Shown here piece after piece: positions 9,180 through 18,088 of a DNA stretch of 64,000 bases. The position numbers were made by a program, and so were the translations under genes. How positions within the stretch are numbered: position 1 is the first letter of the stretch; each line of letters begins with the position of its first letter. Origin of the DNA: Gracilibacillus dipsosauri (GTDB taxonomy: Bacteria > Bacillota > Bacilli > Bacillales > Amphibacillaceae); NCBI RefSeq assembly GCF_003176895.1, contig NZ_QGTD01000019.1, positions 40,663 to 104,662 of the forward strand. The letters are read 5' to 3'. Below the pieces are notes generated by a model. It was not told where the DNA came from, ran no database searches, and saw only the letters and a program-made list of their open reading frames with translations.

Positions 9180-10481
9180 TTATTCCGAATGATGTAGTAA
9201 TGCAAGTATTCTCTTTTTCTCTTGGCTATCGTCTGGGAGCTGTAAAATCACGTCCCGAGGATAGTACAGCTTATGGTCCGTTCTTTTCTTACCTGAAATC
9301 GCCTCTACAATTTCCGATTGCCTGGATAATTCACGTAATTCCTTATTTGGCATGAATAAATGGATGGGAAGTCGTTCTTCCTCTTCACCAGGACGATAAA
9401 AGTCGTATGGTAAATCAGAGGAGGAATCAACAACTAAATAATAATCCGGATCTAACCCAATATCGATAAACAATTGATGCAATTCCATCCATTCCTTCAT
9501 CTGTAGATTCGGATTAAATTCCACATACTTAAACAGCCTTCGATTGACAAAGCGATAGGCCAAGTCCTTTAAAATTGGATCCTTCTCATCTGCCCACATT
9601 TGGAAATAATACAACACGACTGCTTCATCTAATTGAATATAGTCCTTTAAAGAAACCTTTTCTTCAAAAAGAGAAATGAAATGAGTAGGCTCCATTTGAA
9701 AGGAATACCCCTCTTCATACAACGCCTTCGCACGATGTAAAATTTTTGTTAAAATAACCTCAGCACTTCTTGTAACTGGATGAAAATAAACCTGCCAATA
9801 CATTTGGTAACGACTCATAATGTAATCTTCCACCGCATGCATACCTGACTCTTTTACGACAACCTGATCCTCATATGGACGCATCACCCTAAGTATTCGT
9901 TCCATGTCAAAATGGCCATAGCTTACACCAGTAAAATAAGCATCACGCTGAAGGTAATCCATTCTGTCTGCATCTATTTGACTTGATATTAGGCTAACAA
10001 CAAGCTTGTCCTCATAGGTTTTGTTAATGACATCCGCTACTTTCTGTGGAAAGTCTTTACTAACCTTTTTCAGTACTTTGTTTACCTCCGTATCACCTAA
10101 AATAATCGCCTTTGTAAATTCCTCATGATCGAGCTTAAACACCTTCTCAAAAGAATGGGAAAAGGGTCCATGCCCAAGATCATGAAGCAGTGCAGCACAT
10201 AAGCATAGGAGCCTTTCTTCATGATTCCAATTAGGCCTGTCCGCAAAATTAACTAAGATTCTTCTTACAATCTCGTACACTCCTAAAGAATGATTTAATC
10301 TACTATGCTCCGCTCCATGAAAGGTTAAAAAGGATGTCCCTAGCTGTTTGATTCTTCTTAATCTCTGGAATTCTCTTGTCCCGATCAAATCCCAAATTAC
10401 CCGATCCCGTACATGCACATAACGGTGGACAGGATCCTTGAATACTTTCTCTTCATGCAACTGTTCGTCTTTATAAGCCAT
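9180..10481 (-). CDS. ywfO: HD-domain phosphohydrolase YwfO
   Basis: 433 residues. The HD metal-binding set is visible as HSRLNHSLGVYE, then LLHDLGHGPFSHSFEK (about residues 95-110), and ISSQIDADRMDYL downstream. The family belongs to dGTPase-like (deoxy)nucleoside triphosphate phosphohydrolases, and B. subtilis YwfO has been described as a nucleotide phosphatase. Substrate here is inferred from family only. Start at the ATG at 10481 with GAGGAAGG upstream. It is divergent from lipL. Confidence 0.93.
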   Translation of the reverse strand: MAYKDEQLHEEKVFKDPVHRYVHVRDRVIWDLIGTREFQRLRRIKQLGTSFLTFHGAEHSRLNHSLGVYEIVRRILVNFADRPNWNHEERLLCLCAALLHDLGHGPFSHSFEKVFKLDHEEFTKAIILGDTEVNKVLKKVSKDFPQKVADVINKTYEDKLVVSLISSQIDADRMDYLQRDAYFTGVSYGHFDMERILRVMRPYEDQVVVKESGMHAVEDYIMSRYQMYWQVYFHPVTRSAEVILTKILHRAKALYEEGYSFQMEPTHFISLFEEKVSLKDYIQLDEAVVLYYFQMWADEKDPILKDLAYRFVNRRLFKYVEFNPNLQMKEWMELHQLFIDIGLDPDYYLVVDSSSDLPYDFYRPGEEEERLPIHLFMPNKELRELSRQSEIVEAISGKKRTDHKLYYPRDVILQLPDDSQEKKRILALLHHSE

Positions 10482-10593
10482 GGCATATACCTTCCTCTTT
10501 TTTCTTACTACTAGTATAATATAAATTTAAGTGGACGAAAACAGTTAAGGAAGAGCATTATTTAGAGAGCAATTGGAGAGATGAGGATTAGTA

Positions 10594-11406
10594 ATGTTAA
10601 AGTTTTTCGATGATAAAAAAATTCGCTTCATAGATCATAGTAATCCCACAAGTTTGGGCACAGCGATGGCATCCTTTGCGGTGGATGATGCGTTATGTCA
10701 AAGTATCGGCCGACAGCAGGATGAGGTGGCGTGTCGATTCTGGGTGCATGATAATACGGTTGTACTCGGCATTCTGGATTGTCGCCTTCCGAATATTGCG
10801 GAGGCAGTAACTTTTTTACAACAAGAAGGGTTTGATGTGGTTGTCCGCAACTCTGGCGGCCTTGCAGTTGTATTAGATAGTGGTGTATTAAATTGGTCGT
10901 TTGTTCTGCCTGACTCCCGTGAGCTTGGCATACATTCTGGTTATGAGCTAATGACTACATTTGTTCAGGAAATGTACGGCGATTTAACAGATAAAATTGA
11001 AGCATATGAGATTACGGGCTCTTACTGTCCGGGAGATTATGATTTAAGTATTGGCGGAAAAAAATTTGCAGGTATATCCCAGAGGCGTGTCAAAAATGGC
11101 ATTGCCGTTCAAATATATTTGTGTGTAGAAGGTAGTGGCAGATCTCGTGCTGAATTGGTGCGTAAATTTTATACACACGGGCAAGCAGTCAAAGATGAGC
11201 GATTTCCATATCCTGATGTAGTTCCAGATACGATGCGTTCCCTATCAGAATTGCTTGGAGAAGTGCTGACAGTCGAAGATGCGAAGAAAAGAGTTTTAAA
11301 GCTTTTAGGGAGTTATTATGAACAGGATTTATATGGTGATGAACTCGTGGTTTTTGAGAAAAGAATGAAGCAAATGATAGAGCGTAATGAGAAAGCACTC
11401 GGATGA
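10594..11406 (+). CDS. lipL: Octanoyl-[GcvH]:protein N-octanoyltransferase LipL
   Basis: Moves octanoyl groups from the glycine-cleavage H protein to E2 subunits during lipoate synthesis. 270 residues, family length. The biotin/lipoate ligase fold is seen with RNSGGLAVVLDSGVLNWS and the catalytic thiol in GSYCPGDYDLSIGGKKFAG (Cys 145), followed by AGISQRR. Start is the ATG at 10594; the ribosome site is weak (GATGAGG, about 8 bases). Its last codons form the left arm of a terminator. Equivalent position to B. subtilis ywfL. Confidence 0.93.
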   Translation: MLKFFDDKKIRFIDHSNPTSLGTAMASFAVDDALCQSIGRQQDEVACRFWVHDNTVVLGILDCRLPNIAEAVTFLQQEGFDVVVRNSGGLAVVLDSGVLNWSFVLPDSRELGIHSGYELMTTFVQEMYGDLTDKIEAYEITGSYCPGDYDLSIGGKKFAGISQRRVKNGIAVQIYLCVEGSGRSRAELVRKFYTHGQAVKDERFPYPDVVPDTMRSLSELLGEVLTVEDAKKRVLKLLGSYYEQDLYGDELVVFEKRMKQMIERNEKALG

Positions 11407-11425
11407 TGATCGAGTGCTTTTTCTT
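11391..11425. terminator. Terminator overlapping the lipL stop codon
   Basis: AAAGCACTCG / CGAGTGCTTT stem with a nine-base loop, followed by TTTTTC on the plus strand and preceded by GAGAAA on the left. It probably also serves convergent menC. Confidence 0.88.
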
Positions 11426-11430
11426 TGGAG

Positions 11431-12537
11431 CTATAGAACAATTTTTTCTATTCGGAATTTCGCTAATGCTTCATGATCAATTTCATAACCGATACCAGGC
11501 TTGTCCAGCAAAGTAATTTGACCATTTTCAATCTCCACTTCTGGAGTGATGATATCTTGATGCCAATAACGATTGGATGCACCTGGATCTGCTGGTAGGG
11601 TGAAGCCTGGTAGTGTTGCAAGGGCAAGACTTTGTGCTCTACCAACACCAGCTTCAAGCATGCCACCACACCAAACCGGGATGTGATGAGCTACACATAG
11701 ATCATGAATGGTGATTGCATTCGTGAAGCCTCCGACTCTGCCAAGCTTTATACTGATGATCTTACAGCTATTTAGCTCGATCGCTGTCTTAGCATCTGAT
11801 AAGGTATGAATGCTTTCGTCAAGGCATATAGGTGTTTGGATTTTTTCCTGAAGCTTAGCATGATCAACAAAATCATCCTGTGCTAGAGGCTGTTCTATCA
11901 TCATAAGATCAAATTGATCAAAGCTTTTTAAATGCTCTATGTCCTGAAGTGTGTAAGCGGAATTAGCATCTACCATCAGCTTAATATCAGGGAAGCTATT
12001 GCGTACCTTTTCCAATAGAGTAAGATCATTTTCTCGATTTATTTTCAACTTAATTCGTTGATAGCCTTGATCGAGTACAGTCTGTATCGATTGCTTTAGG
12101 ATTGGAAAATCCCTCTTTATCCCAATCGCCGCTCCTACAGATACTTGTGCGGTCCTCCCACCTATTGCTCGATAAAGCGGTACATGCTCTCGTTTAGCAT
12201 ACAAATCCCAGATTGCTCCTTCGATTGCAGCCTTCGCCATATGATTGCGACGCACGCCCTCACATTTTTGTATAAAAGTATTCGGATGATCGAATGGCTG
12301 CAACTTTGCAATTGGTGCCAGGTCCTCCTTGATAATGGTATAGACTGTATTGGTCGTTTCTTCTGTATACCAGGGTGTATGAAATGCAACAGATTCACCA
12401 AAGCCTCTCAAGCCGTCCTGATCAACTAGCTCGATTACAAAGATATCTTTTTCTTTTACTATCTTTCTACTGTTCTTAAATGGTGTACGAAGAGGCATGT
12501 TGATTCGATGTAGGATGATTTTCTCGATTTGGATCAT
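11431..12537 (-). CDS. menC: o-Succinylbenzoate synthase / N-acylamino acid racemase family
   Basis: 368-residue enolase-superfamily protein. Catalytic residues are in place: KLKINREND (KxK), MVDANSAYT (metal Asp), IEQPLAQDD (Glu), CLDESIH (Asp) and ISIKLGRVGG (Lys). The family contains both menaquinone-pathway OSB synthase and N-succinylamino-acid racemase, which sequence reading cannot separate. The start is ATG 12537, seven bases after AAGGAGGTG; an ATG at 12564 lies upstream of that site. It stands alone without other men genes. If it is the only menC in the genome it would serve menaquinone synthesis. Confidence 0.85.
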   Translation of the reverse strand: MIQIEKIILHRINMPLRTPFKNSRKIVKEKDIFVIELVDQDGLRGFGESVAFHTPWYTEETTNTVYTIIKEDLAPIAKLQPFDHPNTFIQKCEGVRRNHMAKAAIEGAIWDLYAKREHVPLYRAIGGRTAQVSVGAAIGIKRDFPILKQSIQTVLDQGYQRIKLKINRENDLTLLEKVRNSFPDIKLMVDANSAYTLQDIEHLKSFDQFDLMMIEQPLAQDDFVDHAKLQEKIQTPICLDESIHTLSDAKTAIELNSCKIISIKLGRVGGFTNAITIHDLCVAHHIPVWCGGMLEAGVGRAQSLALATLPGFTLPADPGASNRYWHQDIITPEVEIENGQITLLDKPGIGYEIDHEALAKFRIEKIVL

Positions 12538-12566
12538 GGGCGAGCACCTCCTTGGACTTTTCATTT

Positions 12567-12640
12567 CGCCACTTTTTTGTTTAACCCCGCCATTATGGGT
12601 GATTTTCCCGCCACTTAGAGCGCTAATCCCGCCACTTTAT
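12567..12640. repeat. 21-bp phased degenerate repeat, four units
   Basis: The motif CGCCA(C/T)T occurs at 12567, 12588, 12609 and 12630, exactly 21 bases apart, most copies preceded by CCC; the intervening bases are not conserved. On the minus strand each unit begins AAGTGGCGGG-like. The array spans the space between the 3' end of the NERD pseudogene and the menC start, overlapping the pseudogene tail. Confidence 0.8.
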
Positions 12641-13569
12641 TAAATCAATTGAATAACTTGCATTTTTGGAAATACCTGATTTATAAATACCTGCCCTTGC
12701 AAAGATCTTTTGCATCGCATTCGTGGAATCTAAAGAAAGGAATTCTCTTGCCATTCGATTAGTAATTCTATTATCCATTAAAGTGCTAGTTCATATAATG
12801 CGCGTAGATGTGCTTTTTGACTACGTGTTCCACATGCGGGCATTCCCAACGCATTCGATTACGCTTCATTGCGTATTGATTGCACGAGGGACAACGAACA
12901 CCTTTGATTAAATCTTCCCATAGAACCTCATATTTTTCTAGTATGTTGATTACCGCTGACTGGTGATGGGATTCTAAAAATCCTGATAGAAGTTCCACCT
13001 GATGACTGGTTATTACTGGAGGATATTTTTTTGCTAGTTTCTCGAGATAGGATGGTAATGCGATTCCAGTGAGAATTCTCGATCTCTCAGAATAATCCTG
13101 TAAAAGTAAGCCGGCATTTGGATGAACGAAGACACTTGCAGTAAAAATCGGTGGGATATCGATGGAATACTCTAACAAAAACCTACTTAATTGCGCTTTT
13201 TGTAAATCAACTTGGAGTAAAGGATCCGGAAAAATATCGTTTTTATCCTCCGTTTCTCAATATAGCTGATGGGCATCTTGATCAAAATAAATCGTTCCAG
13301 TTATGTTTTTTACTTCTAGTAAACATAGAAAGCTTGGCGTGAGTAGTAATCGGTCGATTTGAAAAGCTGTTTTCCCAACTATACGTAAGTCTTTGATAAC
13401 TTTTTTGCCTTCTATAGAGCATAGATCGAAATAATAATCGAGGGAATTCTCTCCATATCGGCCAGCGTCGAGGATTCGATATTGTTCATGGATTGAGGAG
13501 AATTTGGGGTGTGTAGCAGGAAGGCAAAATGATAATGCTTGATACTGTTCACGTTTTATAAAATTTCAA
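12623..13569 (-). pseudogene. NERD-domain (nuclease-related) protein gene with three lesions
   Basis: Reading the minus strand piecewise restores a NERD-type protein: KFIKREQYQALSFCL, RYGENSLDYYFDL, IDRLLLTPSFLCLLEVKNI, then a C-terminal part with RCPSCNQYAMKRNRMRWEC and ITNRMAREFLSLDS. Three lesions break it. First, the only well-placed start (TTG 13569 after AAAGGAG) is out of frame, fixable by removing one T from a TTTT run. Second, an in-frame TGA lies at 13257-13259, where family members usually have Arg. Third, a frameshift lies near 12789, after HYMN. The second zinc knuckle also lacks its final Cys. NERD is a predicted nuclease domain; the gene is surely inactive. Confidence 0.85.
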
Positions 13570-13592
13570 CTCCTTTCTTTGAAAGTAGTATA

Positions 13593-13713
13593 ACATTAGA
13601 AAAACTAGGCATCGCTCTTCTTTTGGCGAATGCCTAGTTTTTCTTATACTTGGTACCTTAAAATTTCAGCTACGTCGAAACTTCTGCTGTGAAATTTTAT
13701 ACTTTTCCAACGT
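13593..13713. repeat. Dispersed MITE-like element, TTAGGAAA family, copy 1
   Basis: About 120 bp with imperfect inverted ends ACATTAGAAAA and TTTTCCAACGT. The interior contains a hairpin around CGCTCTTCTTTTGGCG and the phrase TTTTTCTTATACTTGG, both shared with copies at 21459 and 56412. Its right end abuts the A-run that is the T-run of the pta terminator on the minus strand. Confidence 0.8.
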
Positions 13714-13715
13714 GT

Positions 13716-13747
13716 AAAAAAGCACAATGAGCCTAAACTCACTGTGC
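13716..13747 (-). terminator. pta terminator
   Basis: On the minus strand GCACAGTGAG / CTCATTGTGC with a short loop, then TTTTTT. The stem begins inside the last codons of pta. Confidence 0.88.
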
Positions 13748-14719
13748 GTCTAATGATTGGGCCGCTGTGATGATAGCTAATTTATAAGCATCCTCTGCAC
13801 TACACCCTCTTGATAAATCATTTACTGGTTTATTCAACCCTTGTAGGACAGGTCCTACTGCATCAAATCCACCAAGTCTTTGGGCTATTTTATAGCCAAT
13901 ATTCCCTGCTTCTAAGCCTGGGAAAACAAAAACATTTGCCTTTCCTGCAAGAACAGATCCTGGTGCTTTTTTTTCCGCAACAGATGGAACAAAGGCAGCA
14001 TCAAATTGAAACTCTCCATCTAATACTAGCTCTGGTGCAATATTTTTTGCAATTTCAGCTGCTTCTGCTACTTTTTCTGTTTCAGGTGATTTCGCTGAAC
14101 CTTTGGTTGAGAAGCTAAGTAGAGCAACACGAGGATCGATATTAAATAATTTTGCAGTTTCTGCACTGTTTACAGCAATTTCTGCTAAATCCTGGCTATC
14201 TGGTGCAATATTAATCGCACAATCTGCAAAAACATATTTTTCATCATCACGAACCATAATGAAAACTCCAGATGTCTTCTTAATCCCTTCTTTTGTTTTA
14301 ATAATTTGTAGTGCTGGTCTTACGGTATCTGCTGTCGAATGTGCTGCACCACTAACTAGGCCATCTGCTTTTCCCATATGGACAAGCATTGTTCCGAAGT
14401 AATTCTCATCGAGAAGAATTTTGCGGGCATCTTCTTCCGTTGCCTTCCCTTTTCTTCTTTCTACAAAGGATGCTACCATTTGGTCAAAATCTGAGTATTC
14501 GCTTGGATCCAAAATTGTCGCTTCGGTAATATCAAGCTGTAATTCCTTTGCTCTCTGTTCTATTTTTTCTTTTATTCCGACTAATACAGGTTGTACAAAT
14601 CCATCTTTGTTTAGCTTCGCAACTGCTGATAAAATTCTTTCATCCAATCCTTCAGGAAATACGATTTTTCTAGGATTCCCGTCCAATCTACTTTTCATTT
14701 CAGCAAATAAATCGCTCAT
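13739..14719 (-). CDS. pta: Phosphate acetyltransferase
   Basis: Interconverts acetyl-CoA and acetyl phosphate in overflow acetate metabolism. 326 residues, single-domain short form as in Bacillus. I recognise RKIVFPEGLDERIL at the N-terminus, LVSGAAHSTADTVRPALQII and the C-terminal VFVFPGLEAGNIGYKIAQR with GPVLQGLNKPVNDLSRG. The ATG at 14719 follows TTGGAGGGT. Upstream are an extended -10 promoter and a candidate cre at about -60, the place where CcpA activates pta in B. subtilis. Confidence 0.97.
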   Translation of the reverse strand: MSDLFAEMKSRLDGNPRKIVFPEGLDERILSAVAKLNKDGFVQPVLVGIKEKIEQRAKELQLDITEATILDPSEYSDFDQMVASFVERRKGKATEEDARKILLDENYFGTMLVHMGKADGLVSGAAHSTADTVRPALQIIKTKEGIKKTSGVFIMVRDDEKYVFADCAINIAPDSQDLAEIAVNSAETAKLFNIDPRVALLSFSTKGSAKSPETEKVAEAAEIAKNIAPELVLDGEFQFDAAFVPSVAEKKAPGSVLAGKANVFVFPGLEAGNIGYKIAQRLGGFDAVGPVLQGLNKPVNDLSRGCSAEDAYKLAIITAAQSLDAQ

Positions 14720-14747
14720 AAAATAAACCCTCCAAAATATTATCTGT

Positions 14748-14808
14748 ATTATATCATAAGCCTTTTTGTGTAATAATTAAAGCATTTGCCATTATGAAGG
14801 CGTTTTAA
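14748..14808 (-). promoter_or_regulatory. pta promoter with candidate activating cre site
   Basis: On the minus strand a TGA-TATAAT extended -10 lies at 14748-14753 with a weak TTATTA -35, 17 bases upstream. A cre-like sequence (plus-strand TGAAGGCGTTTTAA, 14795-14808) matches 12 of 14 consensus positions by eye and is centred near -60 from the expected start. Confidence 0.6.
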
Positions 14809-14946
14809 TCTAGAAATTCTTTTTCCTTGTTCAAATTTTTGTCAAAAATGAGTCAAAAGGAGAGATCAGGCAATTCCCTATCCATGCTTATATTTACCCA
14901 AATGTGTTATATTAAAACTAGAGATGGTTAAAAAGGAGAGATAATT

Positions 14947-15693
14947 ATGCCAGAAGCAGTTGAAACAATGGATGGCTGGTATTGTTTACATGATCTTCGT
15001 ACAATAGATTGGACTAAATGGAAAAACGCTACCGAGCAAGAAAGAGAGCAGGCTGTTCATGAGCTCCAGGACATGTTAACTGGCTGGGAGCAAGTAGCTG
15101 AAGCTCGAGAGGGGAGCCATGCCTTTTATTCCATTATGGGTCAAAAAGCTGATATTCTTCTTATGATTTTAAGACCAACCATGCAGGAGCTTGGGGATAT
15201 TGAGCTTCGTTTTAATAAATCTAAATTTGCGGAATTTACAAAGCCTAGCTATTCTTATGTATCTGTTGTGGAATTATCTAAGTATATGTCCAAGGAGAAT
15301 GACAATCCCGAAGACAACCCTGGTGTTCGTGCTCGATTAAAGCCGAAACTACCAAACTGGGAACATATTTGCTTTTACCCAATGGACAAGCGTCGTGAAG
15401 GAAATGATAATTGGTATATGCTCCCGTTCGATGAGCGCCGTCAGCTTATGTATGAGCATAGCTTTACTGGTCGTAAATATGCTGGTGAGGTAAAGCAAAT
15501 CATTACAGGCTCTATGGGCTTTGATGATTGGGAATGGAGCGTCACTTTATTTGCTAAGGATGTTCTCCAGCTTAAGAAGATTGTTTATGAAATGCGTTTT
15601 GATGTTGTCAGTGCTCGCTATGGTGAATTCGGCCCATTCTATGTTGGCAACATTTTACGTACAGAAGAAATTCCAGCATATTTGCATGTTTAA
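14947..15693 (+). CDS. hemQ: Coproheme decarboxylase HemQ
   Basis: Last enzyme of the coproporphyrin-dependent heme pathway of Gram-positives: oxidatively decarboxylates coproheme to heme b. 248 residues, chlorite-dismutase fold. The catalytic Tyr 144 (CFYPMDKRR) and proximal heme ligand His 171 ([12 protein letters not shown]) are both present, as is MGFDDWEW near the C-terminus. Start is ATG 14947, after AAAAGGAGAG. It is divergent from pta, the same arrangement as B. subtilis pta-ywfI. Confidence 0.96.
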   Translation: MPEAVETMDGWYCLHDLRTIDWTKWKNATEQEREQAVHELQDMLTGWEQVAEAREGSHAFYSIMGQKADILLMILRPTMQELGDIELRFNKSKFAEFTKPSYSYVSVVELSKYMSKENDNPEDNPGVRARLKPKLPNWEHICFYPMDKRREGNDNWYMLPFDERRQLMYEHSFTGRKYAGEVKQIITGSMGFDDWEWSVTLFAKDVLQLKKIVYEMRFDVVSARYGEFGPFYVGNILRTEEIPAYLHV

Positions 15694-15705
15694 AACTAAA
15701 ATGCA

Positions 15706-15824
15706 GGTGGCTGGAATAAAAGAGTAGTAAAGAAGGAAAATCCGAACATTAATATTTGTGCACCGAAACCGCTCCCTCAGAAGATGGTTCGGATTCTCCT
15801 TCTTCCTTGTTATGCCCCAGCCGC
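15706..15824. repeat. TGGGACA-type dispersed element, short copy
   Basis: About 119 bp between hemQ and the convergent reductase gene. Left arm GTGGCTGGAATAA through AATCCGAACA; right arm TTCGGATTCTCC through TATGCCCCAGCC. The arms are reverse complements for most of their length, so it would fold into one long hairpin and could end transcription from both sides. Same family as copies at 34529, 51827 and 61603, but lacking their central part. Confidence 0.8.
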
Positions 15825-15832
15825 TTATTCGG

Positions 15833-16384
15833 TTATTTGTACACCAATAACACGTTTCCACACTGAAATGTATGAGTTTCGATCAATTCTAGCTTTCGCA
15901 TCCTGTTATGAAATAACCTGACGCCGTTACCAATTACAACAGGATTGAGGATAAGTCGAAATTCATCAATTAAATCTTCTTGGATAAATGTTTGGGCAAT
16001 ATCTGCACCTGCTAACAGTACAAGGTCTTGACCAGGTTGCTGCTTCCACTTCCTTACTTCGAAAGCTATATTTCCTTTCACAGCTATGGCATTCCATTCC
16101 ACTTTATTAAGTGTTCGGGTAAATACTGCCTTCTTCTTTTGATTTATTTTTCTAGCAAAAGCGCGACTTTCTTCCGAGTTATTCGGGTCAAATTCAGCTG
16201 ATGGCCAATACTGAATCATCATTTCGTACGCTCGGCGACCATAAAGCAATGTATCGGCACTATCCAAAAGATTTTCCATGTACTCGTCCATCTCCTGATC
16301 CATAACATGCCATGAGCTATCACCATTCTCACCAGCCACATATCCATCTAATGACATAACCATTGATAAGATTACTTTTCTCAT
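15833..16384 (-). CDS. Dihydrofolate reductase-like (RibD C-terminal domain) protein
   Basis: 183 residues. It begins MRKVILSMVMSLDGYVAG, has the internal DTLLYGRRAYEMMIQYW and ends in the LLAGADIAQTFIQEDLIDEFRL segment, the standard pattern of the RibD_C/DHFR-like family (YyaP/YwjB-like). The fold binds NADPH. Members are not usually true folate enzymes, and the substrate is unknown. Start at ATG 16384 with GGAGGGGG upstream. It seems to be a single-gene unit closed by the inverted-repeat element downstream. Confidence 0.85.
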   Translation of the reverse strand: MRKVILSMVMSLDGYVAGENGDSSWHVMDQEMDEYMENLLDSADTLLYGRRAYEMMIQYWPSAEFDPNNSEESRAFARKINQKKKAVFTRTLNKVEWNAIAVKGNIAFEVRKWKQQPGQDLVLLAGADIAQTFIQEDLIDEFRLILNPVVIGNGVRLFHNRMRKLELIETHTFQCGNVLLVYK

Positions 16385-16542
16385 CCGCTTCCCCCTCCAT
16401 TTAACTCACTTTACTACATTTAGACACTGGGAATTTCTTTTCTATTGCTATCCTCCAAACAAAAATTCTATCTTCTTTATGCATGTTCATAGCATATCCC
16501 GCATACATATCAACTAGTAGAACTAGAGAGGAGTTTTGCATA

Positions 16543-16995
16543 ATGAATCAAGAGCAAAATCAAGTCAGACAGCAACAAGGAGCGGGGATGCCATATAATC
16601 CGTCAATGAATTATGGAATGGGCTATCAGCCATATAGCTATGGTCAGCAATCAATGCAAATGCCGCAGCAGCCACAGCAACAGTCTCCACAACAGCCATC
16701 TATATCCGACGTACCAGGAATGCTACCATTACAGGAATCTTATATTGAAAATATTCTCCGATTGAATAAAGGAAAGCGCGCTACTGTATATATGACTTTT
16801 GAAAATAATGAGCGTTGGAATGCAAAGGTTTTTAAAGGGATTATTGAGGCAGCTGGTCGTGACCACATTATTCTTAGTGATCCTGAAACCAATAGAAGAT
16901 ATTTATTGTTAATGATTTATCTTGATTACATTACATTTGATGAAGAAATTAATTACAATTATCCGATCGGAAATACTAGCTATTCCCCGAGATAA
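16543..16995 (+). CDS. gerQ: Spore coat protein GerQ
   Basis: Coat protein cross-linked by transglutaminase and needed for localisation of the germination hydrolase CwlJ in B. subtilis. 150 residues: Gln/Pro/Tyr-rich N-terminal half (many candidate cross-linking glutamines), then the conserved domain MLPLQESYIENILRLNKGK to the end. The ATG at 16543 follows GAGAGGAG by about ten bases; the frame opens 20 codons earlier without a ribosome site. Its presence shows a spore-former. Confidence 0.94.
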   Translation: MNQEQNQVRQQQGAGMPYNPSMNYGMGYQPYSYGQQSMQMPQQPQQQSPQQPSISDVPGMLPLQESYIENILRLNKGKRATVYMTFENNERWNAKVFKGIIEAAGRDHIILSDPETNRRYLLLMIYLDYITFDEEINYNYPIGNTSYSPR

Positions 16996-17023
16996 TTACA
17001 GATACTGAGGTGACCACATTATA

Positions 17024-17260
17024 TTGAAAATAAATTCTACTACCGACGTACTTATACCCATATTATTTTTTGCTATTGTTATAGCAGTCTTTGCATGGAA
17101 AACTCAATCAATCACGTTATTCGCAATAGCCATTGTTAGTATTGCTATTGTATTATTTGGTGAGGCCTTACAAGCTTACCAATCCAAGAATATGCTGTTG
17201 TTTTCCCAACAGCTCTTGCGTGGTCTTGGTTTAATTACTTTATTAGTAATATTTCTATAA
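17024..17260 (+). CDS. Small two- to three-helix membrane protein, unknown
   Basis: 78 residues, mostly hydrophobic: helices at about 9-25, 28-48 and 64-78. Starts with TTG at 17024; GAGGTGA lies about ten bases upstream. It follows gerQ by 28 bases on the same strand and is closed by a good terminator, so it may share the gerQ transcript and be sporulation-linked (inference). I do not recognise the family. Confidence 0.6.
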   Translation: MKINSTTDVLIPILFFAIVIAVFAWKTQSITLFAIAIVSIAIVLFGEALQAYQSKNMLLFSQQLLRGLGLITLLVIFL

Positions 17261-17266
17261 TATTCT

Positions 17267-17301
17267 CCTATCACAGCTGTCTTCCGCTGTGGTAGTTTTT
17301 T
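17267..17301 (+). terminator. Terminator after the gerQ unit
   Basis: CTATCACAGC / GCTGTGGTAG stem, eight-base loop, then seven T. Confidence 0.9.
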
Positions 17302-17355
17302 TATTCAGAGCTAGCCATCAGCTAAAGGGAAATCCCCCTCTACTGATGGAAGTCT

Positions 17356-17724
17356 TTATATAAATTTGACAATTGCGTAGCCTAATAAAACCCATCCAAT
17401 TAAAAAAGCGACTCCTCCAAGTGGTGTAATCATTGCAAAAGCTTTGATGGCAGTTGTTGAATAGATGTATAAGCTTCCTGAAAACAAGAGGATTCCAACA
17501 AAAAAGAACCAACCTGCTGAGACAATACTACCTGCAGTTATTTTTGGCATTAACAGTCCTGTAGCCAATAAAGCAACTGTATGGAACATCTGATATTGTA
17601 CTGCCTTTTCCCAGGTTTGGAGCATTTTCTCCGAAAGCTTTCCTTCCAATCCATGAGCACCAAAGGCCCCAAGCGCTACTGCTACAAATCCGTTTATTAT
17701 CCCAAGTAATAAAAATATTTTCAT
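17356..17724 (-). CDS. ywdK: DUF423 membrane protein YwdK
   Basis: About 122 residues with four hydrophobic helices; typical N-terminus GIINGFVAVALGAFGAHGLE and the FSGSLYIYS and GWVLLGYA segments of DUF423. Function unknown. Start chosen at ATG 17724, nine bases after AGAGGAG; a GTG at 17730 is too close to that site. It sits after ywdI (20-base gap), as in B. subtilis. A CCATCAG/CTGATGG hairpin lies just downstream (17316-17348). Confidence 0.9.
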   Translation of the reverse strand: MKIFLLLGIINGFVAVALGAFGAHGLEGKLSEKMLQTWEKAVQYQMFHTVALLATGLLMPKITAGSIVSAGWFFFVGILLFSGSLYIYSTTAIKAFAMITPLGGVAFLIGWVLLGYAIVKFI

Positions 17725-17744
17725 TCTCACACACTCCTCTTATG

Positions 17745-17999
17745 TTAAAAATCAAGCAAGGAATCACTATTTTCCTTTGCTACATCTACCTTTTCATTTG
17801 TTTTCTTAGGGGTTTCTCCAACTATCTTACGCCATTCCACCTCATCGATAGAAGTACTTAAGGAAGGAGCTTCTTTTTCTAATAGCAATTCTGTTAATGC
17901 ATGAATTGCCTTGGCATGCTCTCTGATTCGACCATTTTCAAGAGCTTGCTCACTTTCCAGGATGATTTTTTTCAAGATTTGTTGATCAGTAATTGCCAT
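17745..17999 (-). CDS. ywdI: YwdI family protein (DUF5327)
   Basis: 84-residue soluble, Glu/Lys-rich protein beginning MAITDQQILKKII and with a central HAKAIHALTELLLEKE helix, matching YwdI. Function unknown. Start ATG 17999 after AAGGAG. First gene of a two-gene unit with ywdK; closely follows the gene order near gerQ in B. subtilis. Confidence 0.82.
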   Translation of the reverse strand: MAITDQQILKKIILESEQALENGRIREHAKAIHALTELLLEKEAPSLSTSIDEVEWRKIVGETPKKTNEKVDVAKENSDSLLDF

Positions 18000-18088
18000 A
18001 CCTATTCTCCTTTTGCGTCCGTTTACTATCTATTATACAATCTTCGTAGAACAGAAGAAAAGTAATCCAATATTAAAGGGGTATTTTC

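Noticed and set aside
12145..12429. 94-codon plus-strand frame within menC
   Set aside because: Antisense shadow of the menC coding region with no start signals.
13810..14402. Two plus-strand frames opposite pta
   Set aside because: Composition dominated by Leu/Gln/Ser runs as expected from reverse-reading pta codons; pta is certain.
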